Positions 24,201-36,738 of a stretch of 64,000 nucleotides of DNA are shown here, in pieces. The stretch comes from Ricinus communis (Eukaryota > Streptophyta > Magnoliopsida > Malpighiales > Euphorbiaceae), in contig NC_063265.1 in assembly GCF_019578655.1 (NCBI RefSeq), positions 12,744,501-12,808,500 on the forward strand, given 5' to 3'. Position 1 is the stretch's first letter. Each line of letters begins with the position of its first letter. The position numbers and the translations under genes were made by a program. The notes under the pieces are model-generated. The model worked only from the letters and a program-made list of their open reading frames with translations. It ran no database searches and was not told the DNA's origin.

Positions 24201-27200
24201 TGTGCTTTTACCCTGCTTGGGCTTATGTGGTTCCTGCTACTCTTCTTAAAATTCCACTTTCATTGCTAGAAGCTGTTGTTTGGACATCTCTCACTTACTA
24301 TGTTATTGGTTTCAGCCCTGAGGCTGGAAGGTGAGTCCAGGTTGCGAAGTTAAAAAGTGAATTGTTCTTAAAATGAAAGAGGATAGTGGCTGCTGCCACA
24401 TTTAGGACCTGCCAGGAATTGAAACCTGATTTTCTTTAACCATATGCTTATTGGATAATCACAAGTAGCTTCTAATACCCAATTTTTGCTGTGTTTCTTT
24501 AGATTCTTCCGGCAGTTGCTTCTACTCTTTGTGATACATCTGACATCAATATCAATGTTTCGCTTTATTGCCTCAATCTGCCAAACCACGGTTGCTTCAA
24601 CAACCTTTGGCAGCCTCTTTATATTGACTAGTTTACTCTTTGGTGGTTTCATAATCCCAAAACGTAAGTATATTTATATTTCTTCTCCTTCCAACAGATT
24701 TCTTAAATGACAATTTTGCTTACCTGTTTCTCCGGTTTCAGCTTCTATGCCTCCTTGGTTGGACTGGGGATTTTGGATTAACCCATTGACATATGGAGAG
24801 ATAGGAATGTGTGTGAATGAGTTTCTTGCCCCTCGGTGGCAAAAGGTAAAGTTTCATTTTTGAACCAATCCACACGGCACGATGGCAAGAATGATGCCAT
24901 TGCTTCAGCTTAGGATAACAGCAAAAGATCAGAGTTATGCCACCCATCCATTTGGCACAGGAAAATTGGTGTTTCTTTAATGGAAAAAAAACTGAGTTTC
25001 TAAAGGAAAATCTTCTGCAACTAGGAATATGATGTCCCCTTGCAAGAGTGAATAGTTAAGTGATTATATGCTCTACAATTAATTTCCTTTTCATTCTATT
25101 AGCAGATTATGTCTGCTAACACAACCATTGGACAACAAACACTAGAAAGTCGTGGACTGCACTATGATGGTTACTTTTACTGGATATCAGTTGGTGCCCT
25201 GCTAGGATTCACTGTGCTATTCAACATTGGTTTTACCTTGGCATTGACCTACTTGAAACGTAAGTGTTCTTCCACTGCTAATTAGCCATTTCTAAACAGC
25301 AATGCATAATGTAATGTGTTCGTGCTAAGTGAAGCCATCGGTACTCATGCAGCTCCTGGAAGAACTCATGCTATTATTTCTTATGAAAAGTACAATCAAC
25401 TGCAAGAAAAAGTAGATGATAATAATCACGTTGACAAAAACAACAGACTCGCTGATGCTTATTTTATGCCTGATACAATAACTGAAACGGGTAGGCATTC
25501 TTTTCATAATCTGGTAAAAAAATTATTAATTAGAGAACATTAGCACAGCAGGTGATGTTTTTAAGTCTATTTTTGGTATAATTGTTTTGGTAAATATAAG
25601 TTTGTCACATGCCTTTTTCTTAAGTGGCGCCATTCTTAAATTTGCAGGAAGGATGGTTTTACCTTTTGAGCCCCTTACTATAACATTTCAGGATCTGCAG
25701 TACTATGTTGATGCACCTTTGGTAACTATGATATATTTATTTTAATCTGTTTAATAGGAAGAAGTAATTGAAAGTGCCATCCTTTCTGTCTTAGGAAATG
25801 AGAAAACGAGGTTTTGCACAGAAGAATCTCCAGCTTCTTACTGACATTACTGGTACATTCAGACCTGGTATTCTTACAGCATTGATGGGTGTTAGTGGGG
25901 CTGGAAAAACAACTCTTATGGATGTTCTTAGTGGAAGGAAAACTGGTGGTACTATCAAAGGAGATATAAGAATTGGCGGATACCCAAAGGTCCAGCATTT
26001 ATTTGCTAGAATATCAGGTTATGTAGAGCAAACCGACATACATTCCCCACAAATAACTGTAGAAGAATCTCTGATATATTCTGCATGGCTAAGGCTCCCG
26101 TCTGAGATTGATCCAAAAACTAAGTCTGTAAGATATCTTTCCAAAGCTGAAATAGTAATTATTTCCTGGACCTAATTAATAACACTAAATCGCCCTGACA
26201 TTTTTTGTAACTCTTCTCTCAGGAGTTTGTGAATGAAGTCCTTGAAACTATTGAGCTTGACGGAATCAAAGATTCTCTAGTAGGCTTGCCAGGGATTAGT
26301 GGCTTATCTACTGAGCAGCGTAAAAGGCTGACTATAGCTGTGGAGCTTGTGTCCAATCCGTCTATCATATTCATGGATGAACCCACTACAGGTTTAGATG
26401 CAAGAGCAGCTGCAATTGTTATGAGAGCAGTGAAGAATGTAGTTGAAACAGGAAGAACAGTTGTTTGCACCATCCACCAGCCAAGTATTGACATCTTTGA
26501 GGCATTTGATGAGGTATGCGCCCTGATTCCCTCTGGCTATTCCTAAATGTACAACCTATTAATCCATCTGATTCTCGCGCAGTTGATTCTACTGAAAATT
26601 GGAGGGCGCATTATCTATTCTGGGCCACTGGGCCGACATTCTAGCAGGGTCATTGAATATTTTGAGGTTGGTCTTGCTTATCTTACATTATTGTCATGGA
26701 GATGCTATATTTCTGCCTGCTGACGGAAATCTTATAATTCAGTCTTGATTAAAATTCTCTGTTTCTTGCAAAGAATGTTCCTGGGGTGAAAAAGATTGAG
26801 GACAACTATAATCCAGCGACATGGATGTTAGAGGTTACCTCCAAATCTGCAGAGGCTGAGCTTGGAGTAGATTTTGGACAAATTTATGAAGAGTCCACCT
26901 TGTATAAGTAAGTGAAAAAGACTGTGATGCTCTTTGTTTATTCAACATTGGAAGCATAAGGTGGTGTTTTATGTATTAAGAATTTATGCCTGTATTTCTA
27001 TATAGGGTTCCTCAAAAGCTCATTAGTGATGGAAACTCTAATTGCTCTTTGACTGCAGAGAGAACAAAGAATTGGTAAAGCAACTGAGTTCACCGATGCC
27101 TGGTTCAAAGGAATTGCATTTTTCTACCCGTTTCCCACAAAATGGTTGGGAGCAATTTAAAGCTTGCTTTTGGAAACATCACATGTCGTATTGGAGAAGT

Positions 27201-28297
27201 CCTTCATACAATCTGACTCGCCTTGTTTATATGGTCGCTGCGTCTTTCCTGTTCGGTGCGCTGTTCTGGCAGCGTGGAAAGGAAATGTTAGCCCATACAT
27301 TCTTATTTATTTCTTATTTCTTCTGGCTTTTAAAAGACCATGAAATTGTAGTCATAATGAAAAATCATGTTTCTTCTAACAATAACTACTGCTGTTACAA
27401 TTCTTGCAGAAATAACCAGCAAGACCTGTTCATTATGTTTGGTTCGATGTACACTGCAGTAATCTTCTTTGGTATAAACAACTGCTCATCAGTCTTACCC
27501 TATATTGCTACAGAACGGACTGTTCTGTATCGGGAAAGATTTGCAGGAATGTATTCTCCATGGGCATATTCACTTGCACAGGTTCGTATCTCATACACTG
27601 GTCCAGGTTTTATCTCATTCCTGACACGTTTGTAGTGCAAGCTTCTCCAGTAATAACCTGAAATTAGCTGTTGATAGGGCATGAATTTTGGTTTCTGTAG
27701 GTGCTGGTGGAGTTGCCATACTCGTTCATTATAGCAATTATATATGTGGTCATCACTTATCCTATGGTTGGCTATTCCATGTCTGCTTACAAGATATTCT
27801 GGGCATTTTATTCCTTGTTCTGTACATTGCTAAGTTTCAACTACATGGGGATGCTTCTGGTATCTCTGACACCAAATATTCAAGTGGCTTCAATTCTAGC
27901 ATCCTCCACATACACAATGCTCATTCTGTTCACCGGCTTCATTGTACCAAGACCAGTAAGTTTTCTCATCATCAAGCTTCAAATTTATGTGACGATTATT
28001 GCTGTAATTGTGTTTTGAACTTTGTTGCAGCGTATTCCAAAATGGTGGATATGGCTGTATTATATGTGTCCTACATCTTGGGTCCTAAATGGTATGCTCA
28101 CCTCACAGTTTGGGGATATAGACAAGGAAATATCAGTATTCGGCGAGACCAAAACTGTATCAGCTTTTTTAGAAGATTACTTTGGTTTTCACCACAACTT
28201 TTTGGGCGTTGTTGGTGCTGTACTCGTCATCTTCCCTTTTGTCTTTGCTTCTCTTTTTGCATATTTCATAGGCAAACTCAACTTTCAGAGAAGGTAA
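21250..28297 (+). CDS. ABCG37: Full-size ABCG/PDR transporter (ABCG37/PDR9-like)
   Basis: Twenty-four exons splice to 1441 residues, close to the usual PDR length. The order is the reverse one typical of PDRs: NBD1, TMD1, NBD2, TMD2. NBD1 has Walker [10 protein letters not shown], signature ISGGQ and Walker [18 protein letters not shown]2 has Walker [10 protein letters not shown], signature GLSTEQRKR and Walker [17 protein letters not shown]. Each is followed by about six membrane helices, and the protein ends GKLNFQRR. The N-terminus ([14 protein letters not shown], then GRSIRSSF) is nearest, from memory, to Arabidopsis ABCG37/PDR9, a plasma-membrane exporter of indole-3-butyric acid and iron-mobilising coumarins. 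The substrate here is unproven. No catalytic residue is missing. Boundaries of first exons: 21250-21608, 21827-21950, 22062-22144, 22230-22314; last exons: 27410-27581, 27701-27955, 28031-28297. Confidence 0.9.
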
Positions 28298-28455
28298 ATT
28301 TTGTAATCACATATCGACATATTAGATAGTGCAATCTGGTTTAGCATTTTATGAATTTGGGTATATTTTCAAGGATCCCTGCAACTCATTCTGTTATCAG
28401 TACCTGCAAGTATTTCTCTTTACAGTAATATATTAACTAAGTCACTGAATAGCTA

Positions 28456-28529
28456 GCTTTCGTAGCTCAGTTGGTTAGAGCACCCGTTTAGTAAGCGGGA
28501 GGTCTTGAGTTCGACTCTCAACGAAAGCA
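28456..28529 (+). tRNA. tRNA-Thr (AGU anticodon)
   Basis: A complete cloverleaf can be drawn. The acceptor stem pairs GCTTTCG with CGAAAGC, with discriminator A. The D-arm is AGCTCAGTTGGTTAGAGC. The anticodon stem pairs CCCGT/GCGGG around loop TTAGTAA (anticodon AGT), and the T-arm carries the GTTCGACTC B-box. No CCA is encoded and there is no intron. T-rich words downstream (tcttttctttttc from about 28537) fit RNA polymerase III termination. It lies between the 3' ends of the ABCG and DPD1 genes. Confidence 0.95.
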
Positions 28530-28822
28530 TGTTATCTTCTTTTCTTTTTCTGAAAAAGATCCTCATTTATTGGACTGCTTTCACATCCATCTCCGCTATT
28601 TCTGGCGCAAGCAAATATAAAATGAGAGCAGAGAGCTAAACAAAATCCAAACTTTATTTTGCTCAATGATAACCTTTTGGTTTTGATCAAATGATACATT
28701 TTCATTTTCTGTGCCTTCCCAGACAAAATATGGGATGCACTAAGAATACATGACTTTGAAGTTTACTTCGACAATAATGAGTGCAGAGTTAAAAAGAACA
28801 GATCCCGGACTATAAATTAGAT

Positions 28823-31139
28823 TCAATTCTTCTTCTTCTTTACATTAATTAATTCGGAGACTGTGAAAGACTCGGCAACTAAGCTAGGAAGTGTTGTTTT
28901 CAGATTGAAAGTCAACATCTGAAACAGTTTTGCCAATAATCTCACATCTGACATGGCTCTGTGAGCTGATCCTTCCAACTTAATTCCAAAAGCCTCACGC
29001 AGACCTTGCAGACTTGAAGAAATCTTCAGTCCTATTAACAAAGTCAAATATGAAACTTTCAGGTAAAAATAAGGAAATTGCCTACCAAATTCTCAGTATC
29101 TCTGCAGAGGTATACAAAATAGAGAAAGAAAGACCTTTAGATTTCATCCATTTGCGTGCAAGAGGAAGTGTGTCCATAAATAGCCAATTACAAGGAACAT
29201 CAACACCAGAACGTTTGAATTCATTAATCAAAAAGGGTACATCAAAAGAACGACCGTTGTGAGCTACTAAAAGTACATAGCCACCAGGTTTTTGACGGCT
29301 TCTGATGTACTGCAATAATATAGGTATCAGGTCTTCCATCCTACAAAAATTCCTTGACCAATATTAGTATACATCTGATAAATAATGCGAACAGATTTAA
29401 ACTGAGGTGCAGTTATGCCAATGAAGCAGGTGATTTTGATATCACATGCAAGACAGATATGAAAGACCATAAGTGTCGCTCAGCAAGGTAAGAAGAAAAC
29501 AATTTCAGTCATGTTAAATAAAAGAGACAGCAAATGCCAATATGGCACGAAAGTGGAAAATAACTAATAGAAAACTAGAGGTATATGTCGATTTTCCGTG
29601 GTAATTCAGCTTTTTAAATAAGTTCATACATATGCATATCCTTGAAGTTGAGAATCCTAATCCTGAGACACAGGAAAAGGGGCAAGGTACAAGCGAGGAG
29701 ATTTTGAGACATAAAGACATTGTGTAACTCAAAACAATGAACTCTGATTGTTCACCAAATGATTAAATGTGCATCATTTGCTCTAGTTTTGTTGTTTCTC
29801 CAATAATAGGATTGTAATCCACTAGAGAACCTCAACTCCAAGAAAATGGACTTAGTAAGAGCTAATGATAGGACAGGAGCAGAACTAGGCATCAAAGATT
29901 GGGGAGGCTGAAATTACTTGGGCAATGATCTCACAGTAAATAGTCCGAGGAATACTTGTGACATCCCATCCACAGAACTAATTGTTGTAACTCCATTCTT
30001 ATCACTCTCTACAATACTTAAATATAGGGTGTGTTAGCACACAGGATATCTCACATAACAGGCTTTGGAAGGCTAAATGTTTAAGCCTCCCCCTTGCTAA
30101 TGTGATGCTGTTTTCTTGGTTTGAAATTCTAGGTTATAGCAGAGCAATTCACCATTGTACGAAACATCACCCTCTTCTAACAAACTCAGAAAGCATCAAC
30201 AGACTTGTTTGACCAGAAATCAGATGTCATTCTGATTCTGGAAAATTGGCCCAACTTATATAGAATTCCAAATATCGGAACACGTTGACTCTCATATTCA
30301 GCTATCCATGTGCTGATAGCTGATTGGAACAGGGAATACTTCATTAGGCAGCAATGATGCAGGATATAGACAGCAATGAGGTAGCTGCCAACACCCTTAC
30401 CAGTTAATACCCCCTCCCAAAAGAAAAGAAAAGAAAAGAAGAAAGAAGATATATGACCTGAGAAGTAAAATGCTATCTTTCAATTCATAGACCAGTAGTT
30501 AATCATGGAAGGAAGCCCAAGAAAACAATTAGAAGTTAAATAAGAGTACCTTGGAACATGGGGTTTGCAGACCATATGGGTCGTGATGCCGTGAATATGT
30601 GAGTTAGGAACAATGCGTCCAGGATTTATTAGTGTCTGAAAAGTGCTGTTTTCACCTCCATGGAGATCTTGTAGCGCAATCTCAATAATTCGCTCATACT
30701 CTCTGCTAAATCCAGTAGTCTCAAGATCAAAGACAATAACTGTCACAAGTTTGGCCAGGTCATTATTCTCAAGAATCTCTCGTCGGATATCACAGTATCG
30801 AATATTTTGGTATTCACTTATTTCAGTTTTGCTTATACTCAGGGTGGCACTAGTTGAAACTGTTTCATCCAAAATTTCATGCCTGATATTGGTTGATTTA
30901 CTATCATATTGGGTGATTTTATTTGTTCCTTCTGTTTTTGTACTTACAGGTCTTCTAATCCAACGTCTACTGTATCCTCCTTCAAGCCCATCGGATTTGG
31001 AAGCAAGCAGCCTAAAGCTAGATTTGTTTCCACATTTCCTGGCCGAGCTGTGGAAGCTTTCCTGCCAAAAATTAGCTATGGTGTGCAGTCTGCATCTAGG
31101 AACTTGCAAGATTGAGAAGCACATAGGAATTATCCTCAT
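28823..31139 (-). CDS. DPD1: DPD1-type organellar DEDDh 3'-5' exonuclease
   Basis: Three minus-strand exons (30550-31139, 29135-29340, 28823-29031) give 334 residues. The first about 130 residues are Ser/Arg-rich and non-conserved, as expected for a chloroplast/mitochondrial transit region. The exonuclease core then shows all DEDDh motifs: VFDLETTGF (Asp138, Glu140), the middle Asp in HNGRSFDVPFL, and the His...Asp pair in AHRAMSDVRLL. DPD1 degrades organellar DNA in pollen and in leaves under phosphate shortage. The start MRIIPMCFSILQVPRC matches my memory of the family. The donor of exon 2 (AAAG|GTCTTT) is a weak GT site. The gene converges with ABCG and the tRNA. The leader may include an intron upstream (to about 32.3 kb). 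Confidence 0.9.
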
Positions 31140-33714
31140 CTAACCCAAGCTATAACAGAGCAAGACTGCCAGACATGTAACTTGCATCACATGATCAATT
31201 TGCTTAAACCTGAGAATGAATAAAGAATAGATTAAGGGAATCAGAGAACCATCATTCTGAACAACCAATTGTTGTGACATCTAGTATAAAAACACAAAAT
31301 AGGAGGGTGAGTAATATACGCGACACATGTAGGCAGATGGAATATCATACCTAAAGTATTGATCTTAAATTAATTGGATTTGGTATGGTTGGCTTGTTTA
31401 GGAAAAATACACAATCGTCACTATGAACATTGGTTAATTTCTAAGCATTATTGTGATTCATGTCCAAAAAGCTCCAAGTAGAGGGAATGTTTCTGTGTAA
31501 ACCTCCATAGTTCTAAGAATGTGCTTGTGCGAGTGTTTTTGGTAATTTCATTGTCTTTTCCTTATTATCCTACAATACCAAGGAAGGCCCTAGTCTTAAC
31601 TGCTTGCTTTCTACCTCAACAGAGAACATTTCATTTACTGGATTTCAAATTCTGTAAAAATATAACCAAAAAAAAGTTAACTAAATTGAAGACTTCTAAA
31701 TTGCCTCAGTTAAGATGTATACTTGATGTGAAACCAAACTTAGACAAATAAATGTCTCGTTTTCTCTACAAAAATCTCAAGGTAATCTCAACTAAAGAAC
31801 ACATGAGACGAAAAGGCGGATCACAGTCTCCTTTGAGCACAATCATTAAACTCAGAGTGAACCCAAATAACAAAACTAAGCATAAATTAATAATCAAGAG
31901 AAGAACCTTTCATCTTCAATTATATTAACATAAGAATCCAGGAAAACACTGCATACTATATAACCCCACCCTAATCCATAATGCAATACATAGCCCCAAA
32001 CATCAAGATCTCCACTTTACCCAGACCATAAAAGAAATACCTTAAACGAAGGGCAATAGCAAGAAAAGAAAACAATCCATTTACCAAATAACTAAAGCAA
32101 GGGCCCATCATCAATTTGAGAACATTTGAAACAAATGAAACCAGCTAGTTCAAAGACTAGTCTTTCTAGGAAAGTAAACAAACAAACAAAGCTCCAAGTT
32201 CGTATACGTAGAAAACAACAGAGAGAGAGGAACCTGGAAGTTATATAAGAAATGGGGAAAAAAGAGCATATAACTTAAGAAATGGAAGAGACGTTTAATT
32301 TTATGGAAGCAGTTGAGGAGCAGGAGAGAGTGGCGGGGGAGATAAAAGAAAGAAAACAGAGAGGAGAGACACTTAATGTCTGAATCATATAGCAAGTTTT
32401 TTGAATCTGAGTATCCGATCCACGTCTTTCGCTTCTTCTATTTTTAAATTATCCTTTTTCTTTTGCTTTTCCAGAATGCATAAATTGTTCAACGCCATTG
32501 GATTGAGAATTGCTTACGAATTACAACTGTGGGCAGTGGAACGTGCCGATGCTGCCGCGTGTGGGTTTAGTTTGATGGGCATATTTCCATTTTGTTCGGA
32601 TTCGGACGCAAGAGAAGTCCATGGACCTTAGTAACAGGGATAGGACCTTCCTCCTTCTTGGGTTCTAAAAATGATGACTTGCCACATAAATTTGCTGAAT
32701 GCGGCTGCGCATTAGTTACTCCACAAATAAATATAAATGCTTAGATAAACTCATAAATAAATATAAATTGTTAGAACGTGATTGGATGGTGTATAACTTA
32801 TTATATTTTTATTAATTAAATTTTAATTATTAATAATAATGCTCACATTTTTACTTGGAATGAACGTGAAGAAATTAACGATACTTCTTTATCTTTATCT
32901 TTTGAATTGTTCTGTCGAATCGATTGTTCAAAAACTTTAGTCTTGAAAAAAATATAATAAATAAAAGCAGCATATATCATCAGTAAATAAATAGTATATA
33001 CTTAATATATTTAAAATTAATTAACAAATAAATTGGTTTTAACATTGAATTTAGTATATAAATTAAAACTTCTCGATTAGCCAAAAAAAAAAAAATCCTT
33101 TTAATAAGCTCAAGTTTTATCTTTGTATTCTCACTGTTTTTGCCTACCAGAAACAAAAAATAAGCCGACTTCTTACTCCACCCACGAGCTTTAGCTCAAA
33201 CTGGCGCAAATCGACAGATACTACCCACCCATCAATAGTCATTCGGTTTGTTCATCATAAGAAATAAATAAATTCATTTTAATATTACCAAACAAAAAAA
33301 AAAAAAACAATGGTAAAATTTAAGGCTATGACTCAAAGAACTGTCATTAATCCAATAATCTATGCTCACTCATTTTCCTACAGGAATTGATAAAGAAGAG
33401 ATGTCATACCCTGTGGCTAAAGGAAAGCAAACAAGAAATAGAGAAACTCCCAAGTAATAAAACTGAACTTCCTTATACTGTCTCCACTGTATATATTAAT
33501 ATTATATAATATTAATAACAGGAATGTCGATCCCTTTTACTTCATTTCTTCCTTTATAAAATAGAGAAAAGAAGAAAGGAAAAAAACAGGCCCAAACATG
33601 ATGGATAGGGCATATCTCATTCCTTCAAAAAGGACAAAACAAAAAGGTAAGTGGGTAAGGGTTTGTTCAACTTTTATCCCTCCCTATTCTGTGTCATTTC
33701 TGCTGTTTCCTATT
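31140..33714. other. DPD1 leader/promoter and GATA 3' flank
   Basis: No coding gene. Sequence up to about 32.38 kb may hold non-coding leader exons and introns of DPD1; for instance, on the minus strand ...ataacttccag|gttcc near 32230 looks like an acceptor. Beyond 32.65 kb the DNA is AT-rich intergenic sequence running into the GATA gene's 3' UTR. Small frames such as 31521-31751 and 32401-32631 have no recognisable product. Confidence 0.4.
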
Positions 33715-34498
33715 TCATGCAAATACTGAGCCACAGGACAAAGCCATTAAAGAAAAAGCAGCTTGTTGTTCCTCCTGCCCTAGCTTCCTTCTCCTTTGGC
33801 ACCTCTGTTTCCTCACTATTTTTGATCTTTGAAACAGCATGCTCTGGTCCACCACAATTAGTCTCATCTTCAATGAATTCCTCACTTCATTGGTCGTGGC
33901 TGAGGTAGTGGCAGTGCTGGTGCTAGATGGGGTGGCGGCGGTGATATTCGGTCTTTTTCTTCTCTTAAATGGACTCTTGTGAAAGCTCAAAATATCTCTT
34001 TTTGTCTTTCTGTATCTGATTCCACAAGCATTGCAGAGCGACTGTTAAGAAAAGAAACAAATACCAGTTAAAATCACAAACCCAGATCAAAAGAATCGAC
34101 ATATCATCATAAACTCAAAGGAGAGGAACTAAGTTAAACATCAAACGGATATCAAGTGATGCACCAGAAAAAGGGAGAAAGTAACCAAAAACCCAAATAC
34201 GGAAGCAAGAAAGAAAGGAAACCTTGGGGCCAGCAGGGCCAGCTCTCCATAAAGGTGTCTTGGTAGTCTTGCAATCAGTACAACTTTTCTTGGAGTCGTT
34301 TTTACTCTTGTCATCATCTCCACACGATGATTTCTTTGCAGCAAGAAAGAATCAAAGAAATACAGTGAGAAAGTACAAAAACCAATATATATTTTAAAGA
34401 ACACCAAAGAAAACAAAAAAGAGAGACCCATAAAAAGAGAAAAATTTAAAACTACATAACAATCATTCACTTCGACTCACTCTTTCGTCAAGATCCAT
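33715..34498 (-). CDS. Short B-class GATA transcription factor (GATA15/16/23 type)
   Basis: Three minus-strand exons (34481-34498, 34223-34333, 33715-34041) give 151 residues. The first coding exon is only 18 bases (MDLDER). The single zinc finger is C-X2-C-X18-C-X2-C, from CTDCKTTKTPLWRAGPAGPK to SLCNACG, the plant class B type, and binds GATA motifs in the nucleus. A basic RKTKRD...KRRKRP region follows. The C-terminus EEEQQAAFSLMALSCGSVFA resembles the LLM domain of GATA15/16/17, but one Leu of the LLM core is Ser (SLM). B-GATAs act in greening, cytokinin response and lateral-root founding. Its place beside DPD1 mirrors GATA23 next to DPD1 in Arabidopsis, from memory, so the orthologue name is left open. 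Confidence 0.92.
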
Positions 34499-34918
34499 TG
34501 GACCATCAAACAGTCGTTTCTTCGGTTTTCTGTTCTTATGGTTTCGTGTTTAGAAAGAGAAGAGTAAGGTGATCGTTTCTTGAAATGGAAAAGAAAACAG
34601 AAAGAAGGAGAGAGAAAAGAAGCGACCGAGAGAGTAAGAAAGGAAAGAAAAACAGCAGAAAATGAAAAATGACGGGCGTGGTGTCTGTTAAGAATGGATA
34701 TGCAGCAGTGATTTAATTACACCTACAACATCGCAAGTGAATACCAGCTCCAATTTAAACGTCTGAATTATACAATTAAATACCGATTGTAGTTATCTAT
34801 AATTAAAAAATAAATTTTACAATGATAAAATACTTCGATTGTACTGTAACAAAATCCATATATCTGTCTTTATAATTTTTATGTTTTTACTTACTATATA
34901 TGAAGATTTATCATTTAT

Positions 34919-34985
34919 TGAAACAAATTATAAACATTAACAACTAAATTAAATGAAACAAATTATAACCATTAACAACTAAATT
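34919..34985. repeat. Tandem duplication, about 34-bp unit
   Basis: tgaaacaaattataa followed by a-or-c, then cattaacaactaaatt, occurs twice in direct tandem with one substitution. Confidence 0.85.
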
Positions 34986-35190
34986 ATAATTTACTTTGAT
35001 AAATATTTTATTTGTGGAAGAAGTTAGTAAAATTTGAAAGTGAATAAATGATAAACTGCGAGAAAAGAACATAAGTGAGATTGAGTGTGTGTGAATAAAT
35101 GGGTCATTTGGTAGGCTTTTCGCTTCCCCATGCTTTCAGACCATTTTAGTGTTCATCAAAAGCTGGGCCTTCAGCTCTCTCTCTCTCTTC

Positions 35191-35292
35191 TATTGTAGAA
35201 ACTGCATCCTCGATAACATGAAATCATGTCATGTCAAAAAATGCTCTCTCTCTATTGTAAAAACTGCATCCTCGATAACATGAAATCATGTC
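35191..35292. repeat. Tandem duplication, about 62-bp unit
   Basis: A 40-base stretch beginning tattgta and including gcatcctcgataacatg and aaatcatgtc is repeated at a 62-base offset with one mismatch. A CT-rich run precedes each copy. Confidence 0.88.
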
Positions 35293-36738
35293 AAAAATAT
35301 GTTTCTTTTTGTAGCCTTCCTACTTACCATAAAGTTTACTTAATTTGCTTAGAATAATATTTTAATCAACTGATAAATTAATTCAATAATTATATAATAA
35401 TTTTTACTAAAAATTAGCAGTCAATTATTATTTATTAAATAATTTTTTTTATTTTTTATTTTTACATATAAAATAGAAAAGTTTACTAATTATTATTTAT
35501 TCTTTTCTATTTGTAAAAGTTGAAAAAAGGTCACCAATATTTTGTCTATTTTGTTTCTATTTAATGATTTCTTTTTTATAGTTTCTGGTAATAGAGAAGA
35601 AAACTAAGAATATCAATCGAGGAAGCATTATACATCAAATTTAAAATAAGAAAAAATGTTCAATCTATCAAGTGTAGAAAATAAACGAATATTAAATTAA
35701 TCTATCAAGTGCATAAGTTTTAATATATTTTACAAAAAGATATAAAGAGTGAAGAGTATTAAATTTTATTTTTTTGATATTAAAAGAATAACCCATATAT
35801 TAGAGACGCGATTAACCTACCACAATGGCCATTCATGTTTCAATCGAACATTGATTAATATCCAAATATAAAACATTTACAAAAATCTTTAATACGAACC
35901 CCACCCCCATCCCATGCTCATTCTGCACAGATAACCAGTATCGGAGTTAATGGGTAATGCATCCGTGCGCACATCCCGTCGCGCAGTGAAAATTCAAAGC
36001 ATTCTATACCTAAAAAAGGAAGGGCCATAAGCCAGACGAATGCAAAAATAGTAACATCTCTACTTTTCCCTTTCACATGAGAAACCCTTACACTGTATAT
36101 ACCGTGCAAAAACAACTTACATGTTCTAGTAGAATGTCGACTGTAGACAGAAAATCATTGCACCCGACTCGATACATTCAATATATATATAATATATATA
36201 TAAATATAATTTCAATATACCTAATAAGTACAAGCACACCACTATAAGGATTTTGGGAGTGCCAAAATCTGACAAAACTCTGGAGAAGGCAATGCAGAGA
36301 CGCTACTAAGACCCACTACCACATTCAAAAATACTCCATTCCACGTCTGTTCTTTTATGAGATCCCAACCTCCAAGAACAACCACCCTGACAAACCAGCA
36401 TCATCGTGGGTTTCTCAGATTATAGTAGCTAATGTGACCCATCCATCGTCTCTCCATACCATATCAACCCGCCATAGCAAAAACCCAAACCAGGCCAGCT
36501 GCCTCTCAACCGAACTCTAGACTGAACCTGGTAAGACCCAAACATGACAACAAGACACCTGACCTGAAGTTGAAAACTGTCTGCCACGTTGCACAAGGAC
36601 CTCCATATTGAACCTGTAAACCCCTGCAAGTAATGAATTACAACATGTAAACCATGCCGATGACAATAAAATTGTCGGACGAAAAATACTAATATGTAAC
36701 ACAGGACAGAAAAACTAAAACAGAAATAACGCATACAT

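Larger units (their letters stand above)
34499..36738. other. GATA promoter and importin-alpha 3' flank
   Basis: About 2.2 kb without a credible gene. It contains the GATA leader (purine/pyrimidine-rich, 34510-34680) and two small tandem duplications (34919-34985 and 35191-35292). AT-rich DNA follows, then a likely importin-alpha 3' UTR from about 36.2 kb. A 144-codon minus-strand frame at 36429-36863 mostly overlaps this 3' UTR and looks spurious. Confidence 0.5.

Noticed and set aside
21250..28297. Possibility that the ABCG locus is a pseudogene because of many in-frame stops
   Set aside because: Every stop falls in an intron bounded by GT-AG sites with matching phases. The spliced product is full length with intact ATPase motifs.
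27688..28329. 213-codon alternative frame over the ABCG C-terminus
   Set aside because: It is an out-of-frame reading across an intron. The spliced frame gives the conserved TMD2 and the GKLNFQRR end.
29341..30549. A separate gene in the large DPD1 intron
   Set aside because: Only short frames (such as 29514-29732) without family features. The flanking exons splice cleanly across it.
30643..31143. 166-codon plus-strand frame
   Set aside because: It lies antisense to DPD1 exon 1, whose sense product carries the DEDDh motif. The plus frame has no recognisable family.
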